Positions 40,345 to 51,716 are shown, numbered from the stretch's first letter. The stretch: 64,000 bases of DNA from Pseudomonas fulva 12-X (GCF_000213805.1 NC_015556.1:372001-436000), one strand, 5' to 3'. The notes: generated by a model not told the origin, from the letters alone. Numbers and translations: made by a program.

Positions 40345-41712
40345 ATGACGGCAAACAATGCAAAGACCCAGCAATGGCAGGCCATGAGCCGCGACCATCA
40401 CCTGGCGCCTTTCAGTGACTTCAAGCAACTGGCCGAGAAAGGCCCGCGCATCATCACCCGTGGTGAAGGTGTGCACCTGTGGGACAGCGAAGGCAACAAG
40501 ATCCTCGATGGCATGGCCGGGCTCTGGTGCCTGGCTGTCGGCTACGGCCGTGAGGAACTGGTCGAGGCGGCCAGCAAGCAGATGCGCGAGCTGCCGTTCT
40601 ACAACACCTTCTTCCAGACTGCCCATCCGCCGGTACTGGAGCTGGCCAAGGCGCTCGCCGAGGTGACGCCGGCCGGCATGAACCACGTGTTCTTCACCGG
40701 TTCCGGTTCCGAAGGCAACGACACCATGCTGCGCATGGTTCGCCATTACTGGTCGCTCAAGGGCAAGCCGAACAAGAAGGTGGTGATCGCCCGCGAGAAC
40801 GGCTATCACGGCTCCACCGTCGCCGGCGCCAGCCTGGGCGGCATGAAGGGCATGCACGAGCAGGGCGACCTGCCGATTCCGGGTATCGTGCACATCGCTC
40901 AGCCTTACTGGTTCGGCCAGGGCGGCGACATGACGCCGGAAGCCTTCGGCATCTGGGCTGCCGACGAGCTGGAGAAGAAGATTCTCGAAGTCGGCGAAGA
41001 CAACGTCGCCGCCTTCCTGGCCGAGCCGATCCAGGGCGCCGGCGGCGTGATCATACCGCCGGACAGCTACTGGCCGCGGGTGCGCGAGATTCTCGCCAAG
41101 TACGACATCCTCTTTGTCGCCGACGAAGTGATCTGCGGTTTCGGCCGCACCGGTGAGTGGTTCGGTAGCGACTTCTACGGCAACAAGCCGGACATGATGA
41201 CCATCGCCAAGGGCCTGACTTCCGGCTACGTGCCGATGGGCGGCCTGGTGGTGCGCGACGAGATCGTCAAGGTGCTCAACGACGGCGGTGACTTCAACCA
41301 CGGCTTCACCTATTCCGGGCACCCGGTGGCGGCGGCGGTGGCACTGGAGAACATCCGAATTCTGCGCGAAGAAAAGATCATCGAGCAGGTCAGAGAAGAA
41401 ACGGCACCGTATTTGCAGAAACGCCTGCGCGAATTGGCGGATCACCCGCTGGTCGGTGAAGTGCGTGGCGTGGGTATGCTCGGCGCCATCGAACTGGTGA
41501 AGGATAAGGCCACGCGCGCGCGTTACCCGAGCGACAAGGCGGTAGGCATGATCTGCCGCGGTCACTGTTTCGAGAACGGACTGATCATGCGCGCCGTGGG
41601 CGACACCATGATCATTTCGCCGCCGCTGGTGATCAGCAAGAGCGAGATCGACGAGCTGGTGGAAAAGGCCCGCAAGTGCCTGGACCTCACCGCCCGTGCT
41701 TTACTGGCCTGA
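40345..41712 (+). CDS. spuC: putrescine:pyruvate aminotransferase
   Basis: A 455-residue class III PLP aminotransferase that removes an amino group from putrescine (to 4-aminobutyraldehyde) with pyruvate as acceptor. [15 protein letters not shown] and [18 protein letters not shown] match SpuC closely; [53 protein letters not shown] and [13 protein letters not shown] (Schiff-base Lys) are visible. The ATG at 40345 has AAAGAGG in front; an in-frame GTG at 40339 overlaps that site. It follows spuB by 55 bp in the polyamine operon. Confidence 0.95.
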   Translation: MTANNAKTQQWQAMSRDHHLAPFSDFKQLAEKGPRIITRGEGVHLWDSEGNKILDGMAGLWCLAVGYGREELVEAASKQMRELPFYNTFFQTAHPPVLELAKALAEVTPAGMNHVFFTGSGSEGNDTMLRMVRHYWSLKGKPNKKVVIARENGYHGSTVAGASLGGMKGMHEQGDLPIPGIVHIAQPYWFGQGGDMTPEAFGIWAADELEKKILEVGEDNVAAFLAEPIQGAGGVIIPPDSYWPRVREILAKYDILFVADEVICGFGRTGEWFGSDFYGNKPDMMTIAKGLTSGYVPMGGLVVRDEIVKVLNDGGDFNHGFTYSGHPVAAAVALENIRILREEKIIEQVREETAPYLQKRLRELADHPLVGEVRGVGMLGAIELVKDKATRARYPSDKAVGMICRGHCFENGLIMRAVGDTMIISPPLVISKSEIDELVEKARKCLDLTARALLA

Positions 41713-41817
41713 CGGCTGCTGCAACGCGTTTGGAAGGTAGCGACAGTTGGTGCAATAAATTGCCTGCCAGGGCTTGAGCGATGGGGCTGCTATCGCCAGA
41801 CTTGCCGGCCAAAAAAA

Positions 41818-41845
41818 CGGGCCTGCCGTATAGCGCGGCGGCCCG
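41818..41845 (+). other. hairpin between spuC and spuD
   Basis: CGGGCC-TGCCG can pair with CGGCGGCCCG with a bulge. Seven A's precede it (41811-41817), so on the opposite strand it reads as stem plus T run; on the sense strand there is no T run. Probably an mRNA-stabilising hairpin before spuD. Confidence 0.5.
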
Positions 41846-41878
41846 GTTAATCGACATCACAATAGGGAGCTGAACCGC

Positions 41879-42979
41879 ATGATCAAGACTTTCGGCAAGA
41901 CTCTGCTGGCGGTGACGCTGGCCGGCGCCGTGGCCGGTATGGCGCAGGCTGATGGCAAGGTCCTCAACATCTACAACTGGTCGGACTATATCGCCCCGGA
42001 CACCATCGAGAAGTTCACCAAGGAGACCGGCATCAAGGTCACCTACGACGTCTTCGATTCCAACGAAACCCTGGAAGCCAAGCTGTTCGCCGGCAAGTCG
42101 GGCTACGACATCGTGGTGCCGTCCAACAGCTTCCTGGCCAAGCAGATCAAGGCCAAGGTCTACCAGCCGCTGGACAAATCCAAGCTGCCGAACTGGGACA
42201 ACCTGGACAAGAACCTGCTGAAAACCGTCGAGGTCAGCGACCCGGGTAACAAGTATTCCTTCCCGTACATGTGGGGCACCGTGGGCATCGGTTTCAACCC
42301 TGAGAAGGTCAAGGCTGCGCTGGGCGAAAACGCCCCGGTTGATTCCTGGGACCTGCTGTTCAAGCCCGAGAACATCGAGAAGCTGAAGTCCTGTGGCGTT
42401 TCCTTCCTCGACTCGCCAACCGAGATCCTGCCGATCGCCATGCAGTATCTGGGCTATGAGCCGACCAGCACCGATCCCAAGCAGCTCAAGGAAGCCGAAG
42501 CGCTGTTCATGAAGATCCGCCCGTCGGTCACCTACTTCCACTCCTCCAAGTACATCTCCGACCTGGCCAACGGCAACCTCTGCGTGGCCGTGGGCTACTC
42601 GGGTGACATCTACCAGGCCAAGTCGCGCGCCGAAGAGGCCGGTGGCAAGGTCAAGGTCTCCTACAACATTCCCAAGCAAGGTGCCGGCGCCTTCTTCGAC
42701 ATGGTGGCCATCCCGGCCGATGCGGAGAACGTCGAGTCCGCCCATGCCTTCCTGAACTTCCTGCTCAAGCCGGAAATCATGGCCGAGATCACCAACGAAG
42801 TGCACTTCCCGAACGGCAACGCGAAAGCGACTCCGCTGGTCGACGAAGCCATTCGTAACGACCCGGGCGTGTACCCGACCCAGGAAACCATGGGCAAGCT
42901 GTACGCCTTCCCGGACCTGCCGGCGGCCGCCCAGCGCGCCATGACCCGCAGCTGGACCAAGATCAAGTCCGGTCGCTGA
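41879..42979 (+). CDS. spuD: periplasmic putrescine-binding protein (PotF/SpuD type)
   Basis: A 366-residue polyamine-binding component of the ABC importer. A signal peptide of about 24 residues ([12 protein letters not shown]... AQA) precedes [18 protein letters not shown], the PotD/PotF hallmark, followed by [15 protein letters not shown] and [14 protein letters not shown]. In the second lobe [12 protein letters not shown] has Phe where the paralogue has Trp; from memory this aromatic position separates SpuD (putrescine) from SpuE (spermidine). AGGGAG precedes the ATG. The paralogue spuE is next, separated by a hairpin. Confidence 0.93.
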   Translation: MIKTFGKTLLAVTLAGAVAGMAQADGKVLNIYNWSDYIAPDTIEKFTKETGIKVTYDVFDSNETLEAKLFAGKSGYDIVVPSNSFLAKQIKAKVYQPLDKSKLPNWDNLDKNLLKTVEVSDPGNKYSFPYMWGTVGIGFNPEKVKAALGENAPVDSWDLLFKPENIEKLKSCGVSFLDSPTEILPIAMQYLGYEPTSTDPKQLKEAEALFMKIRPSVTYFHSSKYISDLANGNLCVAVGYSGDIYQAKSRAEEAGGKVKVSYNIPKQGAGAFFDMVAIPADAENVESAHAFLNFLLKPEIMAEITNEVHFPNGNAKATPLVDEAIRNDPGVYPTQETMGKLYAFPDLPAAAQRAMTRSWTKIKSGR

Positions 42980-42988
42980 TCGGCTGAT

Positions 42989-43013
42989 GACCGCGGCGCC
43001 TGGCGCCGCGGTC
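42989..43013 (+). other. 12-bp perfect hairpin between spuD and spuE
   Basis: GACCGCGGCGCC and GGCGCCGCGGTC flank a single T, then CGTTTC. It is very stable, 10 bp past the spuD stop. A second small hairpin, CGTCACC-TC-GGTGACG, lies at 43092-43107 just ahead of the spuE ribosome site. Confidence 0.65.
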
Positions 43014-43105
43014 CGTTTCAGCAGGCAAAGGGGCGGATCGCCGCCCATCGAGGGCAGCGCCGCGACCGTGGCGCTCTCCCAGATCGCGATACGTCACCTC
43101 GGTGA

Positions 43106-44224
<1,119 letters not shown>

Positions 44225-44236
44225 TCAACCCTTTAA

Positions 44237-44265
44237 GCGCCCGGCCTCTGTCGGGCGCCATTTTT
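44237..44265 (+). terminator. attenuator-type terminator between spuE and spuF
   Basis: GCGCCCG/CGGGCGC stem with an 8-nt loop, then CATTTTT. It sits within the operon, 13 bp after spuE, and would let more message end after the binding-protein genes than reach the ATPase and permease genes. Confidence 0.7.
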
Positions 44266-44282
44266 ACTGCGGGAGTTTGGTA

Positions 44283-45437
44283 ATGGCAGTTGCTTCCAGT
44301 ACCTATAAGAAGGTCATCGAGGGGAGCCAGCAACCCAAAGAGGTGCTGGTCAAGATCGAGCGCGTGACCAAGAAGTTCGACGAAACCGTCGCGGTCGACG
44401 ATGTCTCGCTGACCATCAACAAGGGCGAGATCTTCGCCCTGCTCGGTGGTTCCGGCTCCGGCAAATCGACCCTGTTGCGCATGCTCGCCGGCTTCGAGCG
44501 GCCGACCGAAGGGCGCATCTTCCTCGACGGCCAGGACATTACCGACCTGCCGCCGTACGATCGGCCGATCAACATGATGTTCCAGTCCTACGCGCTGTTC
44601 CCGCACATGAGCGTGGCCGACAACATCGCCTTCGGCCTCAAGCAGGACAAGATGCCCAAGGCCGAGATCGACGCCCGCGTGGCCGAGATGCTCAAGCTGG
44701 TGCACATGACCCAGTACGCCAAGCGCAAACCGCATCAGCTCTCCGGCGGTCAGCGTCAGCGCGTGGCCCTGGCCCGCTCCCTGGCCAAACGCCCCAAGCT
44801 GCTGTTGCTCGACGAGCCCATGGGCGCGCTGGACAAGAAGCTGCGCTCGCAGATGCAGCTCGAGCTGGTGGAAATCATCGAGCGCGTTGGCGTGACCTGC
44901 GTAATGGTCACCCACGACCAGGAAGAGGCCATGACCATGGCCCAGCGCATTGCCATCATGCACTTGGGCTGGATCGCCCAGATCGGCAGCCCGATCGACG
45001 TCTACGAGACGCCGGCCAGCCGTCTGGTCTGCGAGTTCATCGGCAACGTCAACCTGTTCGACGGGCAGATCGTCCACGATGACACCGACCACGCGGTGAT
45101 CGACTGCCCGCAGCTCGACAAGCCGATCTACATTGGCCACGGCATCAGCACCCGTGCCCAGGAGACCCAGGTCACCTACGCCCTGCGTCCGGAAAAACTG
45201 CTGATGGCCACCCAGCTGCCGGCCGACCACGAGCACCCGGAATACAACTGGAGCAACGGCACCGTGCATGACATCGCCTATCTAGGCGGCCATTCGGTGT
45301 ACTACGTCAAACTGACCTCCGGGCAGATCGTGCAGTGCTTCATCGCCAACGCCGAGCGCCGCGGCAAGCGGCCGACCTGGGATGACCCGGTGGTGGTGTT
45401 CTGGGAAGACGACAGCGGCGTGGTGTTGCAGTCATGA
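44283..45437 (+). CDS. spuF: polyamine ABC transporter ATPase (PotG/SpuF)
   Basis: A 384-residue cytoplasmic ATPase driving putrescine/spermidine import. Walker A GGSGSGKST, Q-loop MMFQSYALFPH, signature LSGGQRQR, Walker B LLLLDEPMGALDKK and the switch His in MVTHDQEEA are intact. A C-terminal TOBE-type domain follows (EFIGNVNLFDGQIV; LRPEKLLM). The ATG at 44283 has GGGAG 7 nt upstream. ATGA overlap with spuG gives coupled translation. Confidence 0.95.
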   Translation: MAVASSTYKKVIEGSQQPKEVLVKIERVTKKFDETVAVDDVSLTINKGEIFALLGGSGSGKSTLLRMLAGFERPTEGRIFLDGQDITDLPPYDRPINMMFQSYALFPHMSVADNIAFGLKQDKMPKAEIDARVAEMLKLVHMTQYAKRKPHQLSGGQRQRVALARSLAKRPKLLLLDEPMGALDKKLRSQMQLELVEIIERVGVTCVMVTHDQEEAMTMAQRIAIMHLGWIAQIGSPIDVYETPASRLVCEFIGNVNLFDGQIVHDDTDHAVIDCPQLDKPIYIGHGISTRAQETQVTYALRPEKLLMATQLPADHEHPEYNWSNGTVHDIAYLGGHSVYYVKLTSGQIVQCFIANAERRGKRPTWDDPVVVFWEDDSGVVLQS

Positions 45438-46342
45438 AAATGAGCAGCCTGACCAAGCGTATGCCTAATGGCCGGCACCTGGTGATCGGCATCCCATTCA
45501 TCTGGCTGTTCCTGTTCTTCCTGCTGCCTTTCATCATCGTGCTGAAGATCAGCTTCGCCGAAGCCGATGTGGCGATCCCGCCGTACACGGAAATCTACAC
45601 CTGGGTCGACAACACCCTGCAGGTGGTGCTGAACCTGGGCAACTACATCTTCCTCACCGAGGATGAACTGTACCTGGCCGCCTACCTAGGCTCGCTGAAA
45701 ATCGCTTTTTTCAGCACCCTGGCCTGTCTGCTGATCGGCTACCCGATGGCCTACGCCATCGCCCGGGCCAAGAAGGAAACCCAGACGGTCCTGCTGCTGC
45801 TGGTGATGATGCCGACCTGGACCGCGATCCTGATCCGCGTTTACGCGTGGATGGGCATTCTCAGCAACAACGGCCTGCTCAACGGCTTTTTGCAGACCAT
45901 CGGTTTGATCGACGCGCCGCTGCAGATCCTCAACACCAACACCGCGGTGTACATCGGCATCGTCTACTCGTACCTGCCGTTTATGATCCTGCCGCTGTTC
46001 GCCAATCTGGTGAAGCACGATCAGAGCCTGCTCGAAGCGGCTTCGGATCTGGGGTCGAGCACCTTCAACAGCTTCTGGAAGATCACCGTGCCGCTGTCCA
46101 AGAACGGCATCATTGCCGGCTGTATGCTGGTATTCATTCCGGTGGTTGGCGAGTTCGTGATCCCCGAACTGCTTGGCGGGCCGGAAACCCTGATGATCGG
46201 CAAGGTGCTTTGGCAGGAGTTCTTCAACAACCGCGACTGGCCGGTAGCCTCGGCGCTGGCGGTGGTGATGCTGGCGATCCTCTTGGTGCCCATCATTCTG
46301 TTCAACCGTAACCAAGCCAAAGAACTGGAGGGCCGGGCATGA
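45434..46342 (+). CDS. spuG: polyamine ABC transporter permease (PotH/SpuG)
   Basis: A 302-residue inner membrane permease with six predicted helices. The first is IPFIWLFLFFLLPFIIVLKIS; the EAA loop EAASDLGSSTFNSFWKITVPLS is the contact to the ATPase. MPTWTAILIRVYAWMGIL is also typical of PotH/PotB. Starts overlapping spuF by 4 nt (ATGA) and overlaps spuH by 4 nt, so the three are made in fixed ratio. Pairs with SpuH to form the channel. Confidence 0.95.
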   Translation: MKMSSLTKRMPNGRHLVIGIPFIWLFLFFLLPFIIVLKISFAEADVAIPPYTEIYTWVDNTLQVVLNLGNYIFLTEDELYLAAYLGSLKIAFFSTLACLLIGYPMAYAIARAKKETQTVLLLLVMMPTWTAILIRVYAWMGILSNNGLLNGFLQTIGLIDAPLQILNTNTAVYIGIVYSYLPFMILPLFANLVKHDQSLLEAASDLGSSTFNSFWKITVPLSKNGIIAGCMLVFIPVVGEFVIPELLGGPETLMIGKVLWQEFFNNRDWPVASALAVVMLAILLVPIILFNRNQAKELEGRA

Positions 46343-47214
46343 AGAATTTCCGTTTCTCCTCGCTGATGCTTTGGGCAGGCCTGATCTTCATCTACCTGCC
46401 GATGGTCATCCTGGTGATCTACTCGTTCAATGCCTCGCGGCTGGTGACGGTGTGGGGCGGCTGGTCGACCAAGTGGTACGTGAGCCTGCTGGACGACCGC
46501 CAGTTGATGGGCGCCGTTTGGCGTTCCCTGGAGATCGCCTGCTACACGGCGATCGCCGCGGTGGCGCTGGGTACGCTGGCGGCCTTTGTGCTGACCCGCA
46601 TCAGCCGCTTCAAGGGCCGCACGCTGTTCGGCGGCCTGGTCACCGCACCGCTGGTAATGCCGGAAGTGATCACCGGTCTGTCGCTGCTGCTGCTGTTCGT
46701 GGCCATGGCCCAGCTGATCGGCTGGCCGGCAGAGCGCGGCATGATGACCATCTGGATCGCCCACACCACTTTCTGCTCGGCTTACGTGGCGGTGGTGGTG
46801 TCGGCGCGCCTGCGCGAGCTGGACCTGTCCATCGAGGAAGCGGCCATGGACCTCGGTGCGCGGCCGTGGAAGGTGTTCTTCCTGATCACCATCCCGATGA
46901 TCGCGCCTTCGCTGGTGGCTGGCGGCATGATGTCCTTCGCGCTGTCGTTGGATGACCTGGTACTGGCCAGCTTCGTGTCCGGCCCTGGCGCCACCACGCT
47001 GCCGATGGAGGTGTTCTCCAAGGTGCGCCTGGGCGTGACCCCGGCGATCAACGCCATCGCCAGTCTGATCCTGCTTGCGGTATCGCTGGCCACCTTCCTG
47101 GTGTGGTTCTTCAGCCACCGCGCCGAGGAACGCCGTCGCAAGGCGATCCAGCAGGTCATGGAAGAAAGCCAGCACGCCATCGGCGCCCGTCCGGACGCCA
47201 AGCCGGCTCACTGA
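46339..47214 (+). CDS. spuH: polyamine ABC transporter permease (PotI/SpuH)
   Basis: A 291-residue permease with six helices. LMLWAGLIFIYLPMVILVIYSFNAS is the first helix with PotC/PotI-type ending; EAAMDLGARPWKVFFLITIPMI is the EAA loop. A hydrophilic C-terminal tail (HRAEERRRKAIQQ) faces the cytoplasm. It overlaps spuG by 4 nt and closes the operon, followed after 20 bp by a terminator. Confidence 0.95.
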   Translation: MKNFRFSSLMLWAGLIFIYLPMVILVIYSFNASRLVTVWGGWSTKWYVSLLDDRQLMGAVWRSLEIACYTAIAAVALGTLAAFVLTRISRFKGRTLFGGLVTAPLVMPEVITGLSLLLLFVAMAQLIGWPAERGMMTIWIAHTTFCSAYVAVVVSARLRELDLSIEEAAMDLGARPWKVFFLITIPMIAPSLVAGGMMSFALSLDDLVLASFVSGPGATTLPMEVFSKVRLGVTPAINAIASLILLAVSLATFLVWFFSHRAEERRRKAIQQVMEESQHAIGARPDAKPAH

Positions 47215-47234
47215 ATCAGCTGAGCGGCAAGACG

Positions 47235-47272
47235 ATGCCCGCCACTGCGCAAGCAGGGCGGGCATTTTCATT
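47235..47272 (+). terminator. terminator of the spu operon
   Basis: ATGCCCGCC/GGCGGGCAT stem with a long loop, then TTTTCATTT. Confidence 0.85.
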
Positions 47273-47559
47273 TCCGGCATTCGTAGGCCGATGCCCTCGT
47301 CATCAGTTGGAGTCTATTCACAAGTGTTTTGGGCAACATCTGAGAGAGTGCTACAAGGCAAGAGCAGCCGTTCGCCGCTCCCGCAGGTACTGCGCCGATG
47401 ACTATTTCCGCCTTTTTGCAGGAAAAGGCGAAAGGTCATGAACAGGCCATCAGGGAGGCTGGCGACCCGGGCTAGAGGCGCTTGCCACGCGACTATCACG
47501 CCGCGCTCGACCACACGTCAGCGCTGGCTGCCCAGTAGAGGCAAGGAAAGGCAGATATG

Positions 47560-47592
47560 AAAACGCCCGGGCTATGAAGGCCCGGGCGTTTT
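47560..47592. terminator. terminator of the betT-like gene
   Basis: AAAACGCCCGGGC/GCCCGGGCGTTTT, 13-bp perfect arms with a 7-nt loop. The A run makes it effective on the minus strand, 20 bp past the stop. Confidence 0.92.
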
Positions 47593-47611
47593 AGTTGCTT
47601 GCTGCAGAGGC

Positions 47612-49585
47612 TCAGCGCGTCAGGTGCAGGAAGTGCATATGGCGCTCGTACTGGTCGAGGATGTCGCCGATCACCTCTTCACGGTTCCAGCCCATCACGT
47701 CGTAATCCTGGCCGCCCTCGTTGAGGTGTACTTCAGCGCGGAAGTACTTGCGCTCCTCGCTGGAGTCATCGCGAGTATCGCGCAGGGCGAAGCTCGGCTG
47801 GATCAGTGCGCGGGGGCGAACCTGATACTGGAAGTCGGCTTCGGCGCCATGGCTGACCGACAGCGTGACGCGTCCGTCTTCACCGTTCTCCACCCGGGCT
47901 TCGCGGCCCTGCTTGCGCATCTCCTCGGCCACCTGCTGGCAGGCCGGCAGCACGGTTTCGGCAATGAAGCGGTTGACGTGGGAGCGACGCGGCAGCATCA
48001 CCATGCTGCGCAGGCGTCGTTGCCAGCCGCCAGTGCTCGATGCACCGCGTGGACTGAGGGCGACCTGGTCACGCAGGTTGCGCTTGGCCGCGTCGATCTG
48101 CAGCGCGCGCAGCAGGCCCCACATCGACGCCATCAGGGCGATCACGAAGGGCAGGGCGCTGGCGATGGTCGCCGTCTGCAGGGCCTTGAGGCCGTCGGCC
48201 AGCAGCAGCGATGCGGCGACCACCGCCATCAACGCTGCCCAGAAGATGCGCTGCCAGACCGGCGTCTGGTCATGGCCACCGGAGGCGAGCATGTCCACCA
48301 CCATGGCGCCGGAGTCCGCCGAGGTGACGAAGAACACCACGATCATCAACACCGCGATCTGCGACAGGACTGCCGAGAAGGGGAAGTGCTCGAGGAAGGC
48401 GAACAGCGCCAGCGAGCTGTCCTTGTCGACTGCCGCCGCGAGGTCGGTGATGCCGTCGACCAGGATCATGTGAATCGCGGTGTCGCCGAACACGGTCATC
48501 CACAGCAGGGTGAAGCCGGCCGGCACTACCAATACGCCGCCGATGAACTGGCGAATGGTACGGCCGCGTGAGATGCGGGCGATGAACAGGCCAACGAACG
48601 GCGACCAGGACAGCCACCAGCCCCAGTAGAACAGCGTCCAGCCGCCGATCCAGTCGGTCGGCTCGTAGGCATAGAGGTTGAAGGTCTTGCTGACGATCTC
48701 CGACAGGTACTGGCCGGTGTTCTGCACGAAGGTCTGCATGATGAACACGGTCGGGCCTAGCACCAGCACGAACAGCATCAGGCAAACGGCCAGCAGCATG
48801 TTCAGTTCGGAAAGTATGCGGATGCCCTTGTCCAGGCCGCTGACCACGGAAATGGTAGCTAGGCCCATGGTGCCGGTCAGCAGCAGGAGCTGAACAGTGG
48901 TAGTGGCGGGTATGCCGTATAGGTGGTTGAGACCGGTGTTGATCTGCATCACGCCGTAGCCAAGGGACGTTGCCACTCCAAGCACGGTGCCGATCACCGC
49001 GAAGATGTCCACCGCATGGCCGATGGGGCCGTAGATGCGATCACCGATCAGCGGGTAGAGCGCCGAGCGCAGGGTCAGCGGCAGGTTATGGCGGAAGCTG
49101 AAATAGGCGAGGATCAGTGCGACTATGGCGTAGATCGCCCAGGCATGCAGGCCCCAGTGGAAGAAGGTGACGTTCATCGCCTCCTTGGCCGCTGCCACTG
49201 TCTGAGCTTCACCCACGGGCGGTGCGAGGAAATGCATCACCGGTTCGGCGACGCCAAAGAACATCAGGCCGATGCCCATACCGGCGCAGAACAGCATGGA
49301 GAACCAGGTTCGGTTGTTGTAGTCCGGCTCGCTATGGTCCGGACCGAGCTTGATGTCGCCGTAGCGACTGATGGCCAGGAAGACCGCGAAGAGCAGGATG
49401 ATCGCAACGGCCAAGATGTAGATCCAGCTGGCGTTCTCGATGATCCAGGCTTGGGTCGCACCGAACACGCTCTGGGCGTTGTCCTTAAAGACGGTGCTGT
49501 AGATCACCAGGCAGGCGATGATAATTGTGGAGCCGAAAAAGACCGGCGGGTTCAGAGTGGAGCGAGAAGACAGGGGTGCCTCCAT
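47612..49585 (-). CDS. betT: BCCT-family choline/betaine transporter, BetT-like
   Basis: A 657-residue sodium- or proton-coupled transporter with twelve helices and a cytoplasmic C-terminal tail of about 150 residues. The BCCT signature is visible in WTLFYWGWWLSWSPFVGLFIARISRGRTIR (two parts), with the aromatic cage; AGMGIGLMFFGVAEPVMHF is helix 3, and FFVTSADSGAMVVDML the conserved helix 10. The long tail (QYQVRPRALIQPSFALRDTRDD) is like BetT, where it senses osmotic state. AAGGAGAG precedes the ATG at 49585. Choline is the likely substrate by family; glycine betaine is possible. Confidence 0.88.
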   Translation of the reverse strand: MEAPLSSRSTLNPPVFFGSTIIIACLVIYSTVFKDNAQSVFGATQAWIIENASWIYILAVAIILLFAVFLAISRYGDIKLGPDHSEPDYNNRTWFSMLFCAGMGIGLMFFGVAEPVMHFLAPPVGEAQTVAAAKEAMNVTFFHWGLHAWAIYAIVALILAYFSFRHNLPLTLRSALYPLIGDRIYGPIGHAVDIFAVIGTVLGVATSLGYGVMQINTGLNHLYGIPATTTVQLLLLTGTMGLATISVVSGLDKGIRILSELNMLLAVCLMLFVLVLGPTVFIMQTFVQNTGQYLSEIVSKTFNLYAYEPTDWIGGWTLFYWGWWLSWSPFVGLFIARISRGRTIRQFIGGVLVVPAGFTLLWMTVFGDTAIHMILVDGITDLAAAVDKDSSLALFAFLEHFPFSAVLSQIAVLMIVVFFVTSADSGAMVVDMLASGGHDQTPVWQRIFWAALMAVVAASLLLADGLKALQTATIASALPFVIALMASMWGLLRALQIDAAKRNLRDQVALSPRGASSTGGWQRRLRSMVMLPRRSHVNRFIAETVLPACQQVAEEMRKQGREARVENGEDGRVTLSVSHGAEADFQYQVRPRALIQPSFALRDTRDDSSEERKYFRAEVHLNEGGQDYDVMGWNREEVIGDILDQYERHMHFLHLTR

Positions 49586-49802
49586 TGAGCTAGCTCTCCT
49601 TGTTCGGAGTCAGTCCATGATTCACGCACCCACTGATCTGGCTGTCGCTGGATCGCGCAGGGGGAATGGAGAGATGACTCGGTTTTCGGATGGCCGCCAA
49701 AAGCGGAAGGCCCGCGATTGTAGCATTGCCATTAGTCGGGGTTCTTGAACCTGTCTGTTATCGATAGGAAAGCGCTTCGTTTCGTTCAGCTTATTTGTGC
49801 CG

Positions 49803-51292
49803 TCACAGGCTGGTGCGGTACTGCAGCGCCTCGGCCAGGTGCTGTCGGCTGATCTGCTCTTGAGCCTGCAGGTCGGCCAGGGTGCGCGCCACTTTTAGCA
49901 CGCGATGGGCCGAGCGCAGCGACAGGGTGAGGCGCTCGCAGGCGTGCTCCAGCCACTGGCGGTCGGCGCCTTCCAGCGCGCAGTGGGTGCGCAGCCCAGG
50001 CAGGTCGAGAAAGGCGTTGGCGATGCCCTGGCGCTGCAGCTGGATATCCCGCGCAGCGGCGACACGGCTGGCCGCTGCTGCGCTGGTGTCGCCGTTATCA
50101 ACCGGGGCATCGAGCTGGGTGCTCTCCCGGGCCACGGTGATATGCAGGTCGATGCGGTCGAGCAGCGGCCCGGAGAGTTTGCCGCGATAGCGCTGAATCT
50201 GCTCCGGGCTGCAGCGACAGCGCCCGCTGGGGTCGCCAAGAAAACCGCAGGGGCAAGGGTTCATCGCCGCGACCAGCTGGAAACGGGCAGGGAAACTGAC
50301 CTTGTCACGGGCGCGGGCAATCACGATTTGCCCACTTTCCAGAGGCTCGCGAAGCACCTCAAGTACACGGCGGTCGAACTCGGGCAGTTCATCGAGGAAC
50401 AGGACGCCGTGATGGGCGAGGGTGATTTCCCCTGGTTGCGGACGACTGCCGCCACCGACCAGAGCCGGCCCGGATGCGCTGTGGTGCGGATGGCGAAAGG
50501 GCCGCTGAGGCCAGCTCTGCAGCGGCGTGTGGCTGGCTACCGAGCGAATCGTGGCGACTTGCAGGGCTTCCTCTTCGGTCAGCGGCGGCAGCAGACCGGG
50601 TAGGCGGCTGGCCAGTAGCGTTTTGCCGGTGCCTGGGGGGCCACTCAGCAGCAGGTTGTGATTTCCTGCAGCGGCCACCAGCAGCGCGCGTTTGGCAGCG
50701 ATCTGGCCCTGTACTTCGGCGAGGTCCGGATAGGGTTGGGTGTGGCGCAGCAAACCCTGGGCTGGTATGGCGGTAGCGGCGTCTGGCCGTTGAGATGGGC
50801 GACCAGTTCCAGCAGATGTTCGACCGCCAGCACGCTGAGGCCAGTAGCCAGGCTGGCTTCCTCGGCGTTCTCCTTTGGCACCACCAGGGTGCGGCCGGCT
50901 TGTCGGGCGGCCAGCGCGGCGGGCAGAACGCCCTGCACCGGGCGGATCGCTCCCGAGAGCGCGAGCTCGCCAAGGTATTCCAGACTGGTGAGGGATTCGG
51001 CGGGTAACTGGCCGCTGGCGGCGAGGATGCCCAGGGCGATGGCCAGATCGAAGCGGCCGCCGTCCTTGGGCAGATCCGCCGGCGCGAGATTGAGGGTGAT
51101 GCGACGCGGCGGAAAGTCCAGGGCGCAGTTGAGAATGGCGCTGCGTACGCGGTCCTTGGATTCCTTGACGGCGGTTTCCGGCAGGCCGACCAGCGCCAGG
51201 GAGGGCAGGCCGTTGGCCAGGTGCGCTTCAACCGTGACGCTGGGGGCATCGACGCCGATCTGAGCGCGGCTGTGGACTATGGCCAATGACAT
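49803..51292 (-). pseudogene. comM: comM (YifB-family Mg-chelatase-like ATPase), interrupted by a -1 frameshift
   Basis: Residues 1 to about 178 (MSLAIVHSRAQIGVDAPSV... ELVAHLNGQTPLPPYQP) read from 51292 in one frame, and the rest (GLLRHTQPYPDLAEVQG... with Walker A SGPPGTGKT, FLDELPEF and the CxCG zinc-like motif) reads in another, with the break near 50757-50761. There CAGCCCAGGGT would be read correctly as Q-P-Q-G if one C were added. Total span is 1490 nt; one more base gives 497 codons, the usual size. ComM is a hexameric helicase that drives branch migration during natural transformation. True mutation or sequencing slip in a homopolymer cannot be told apart here. Confidence 0.85.
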
Positions 51293-51326
51293 CGATCACT
51301 CCTTGATCGTCTGCCGGCCGAGCGGA

Positions 51327-51599
51327 TTACTCGGCCGGGGCGTGCTGCGTCGTTGCGGTGCGCGTTTCCAGTTCGGCGACCTTGGCTTCCAGCGCTTCGA
51401 GGCGCGCGCGGGTGCGGGCCAGCACGAGCATCTGGCTGTCGAATTCTTCACGGCTGACCAGATCCAGCTTGCTGAAGCTGCTTTGCAGCAGCGCCTTGAG
51501 CTGGGCTTCTATTTCACTGCGGGGCAGCGGGTTGTCGCCGCTGAGCAGGCGACTGGCCTGGCTGCTGAGGGCATCGAGCAACGCTTTGGGTGGCAGCAT
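51327..51599 (-). CDS. ubiK: ubiquinone biosynthesis accessory factor UbiK
   Basis: A 90-residue BMFP-domain protein (YqiC) that helps organise the ubiquinone biosynthesis complex. Residues 1-50 (LPPKALLDALSSQASRLL) are amphipathic; residues 55-85 (LARTRARLEALEAKVAELETR) form a trimeric coiled coil. The ATG at 51599 has GGAAGG 5 nt before it; the longer frame is not supported. It lies 34 bp upstream of comM on the same strand, divergent from glnK across 400 bp. Confidence 0.9.
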   Translation of the reverse strand: MLPPKALLDALSSQASRLLSGDNPLPRSEIEAQLKALLQSSFSKLDLVSREEFDSQMLVLARTRARLEALEAKVAELETRTATTQHAPAE

Positions 51600-51666
51600 G
51601 GGAACCTTCCAGAATGAGTTGGCAGCAGTGTAGCACGCCGGTTTTTGCTGACCGGCGCAGTGACCT

Positions 51667-51716
51667 TGCACCAATGATGTGCGTGATGCGGTGCGGTTTG
51701 GCGCTCTTCTGGTGCG
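51667..51716. promoter_or_regulatory. two candidate NtrC binding sites upstream of glnK
   Basis: TGCACCAATGATGTGCG (51667-51683) has one perfect half of the TGCACCANNNTGGTGCA consensus. GGCGCTCTTCTGGTGCG (51700-51716) has a good second half. They lie 76-125 bp upstream of the sigma-54 element, a normal enhancer distance. Confidence 0.55.

Larger units (their letters stand above)
47215..47611. other. gene-free region between convergent spuH and betT
   Basis: 397 bp holding the terminators of both flanking genes (47235-47272 and 47560-47592). The middle 285 bp contains no convincing reading frame; one hairpin CGCCTTTT/AAAAGGCG is seen near 47410-47432. Confidence 0.6.

Noticed and set aside
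49803-50753. Separate 316-codon ATPase gene starting at TTG
   Set aside because: It is the C-terminal part of comM; the TTG only marks the first codon after the frameshift.
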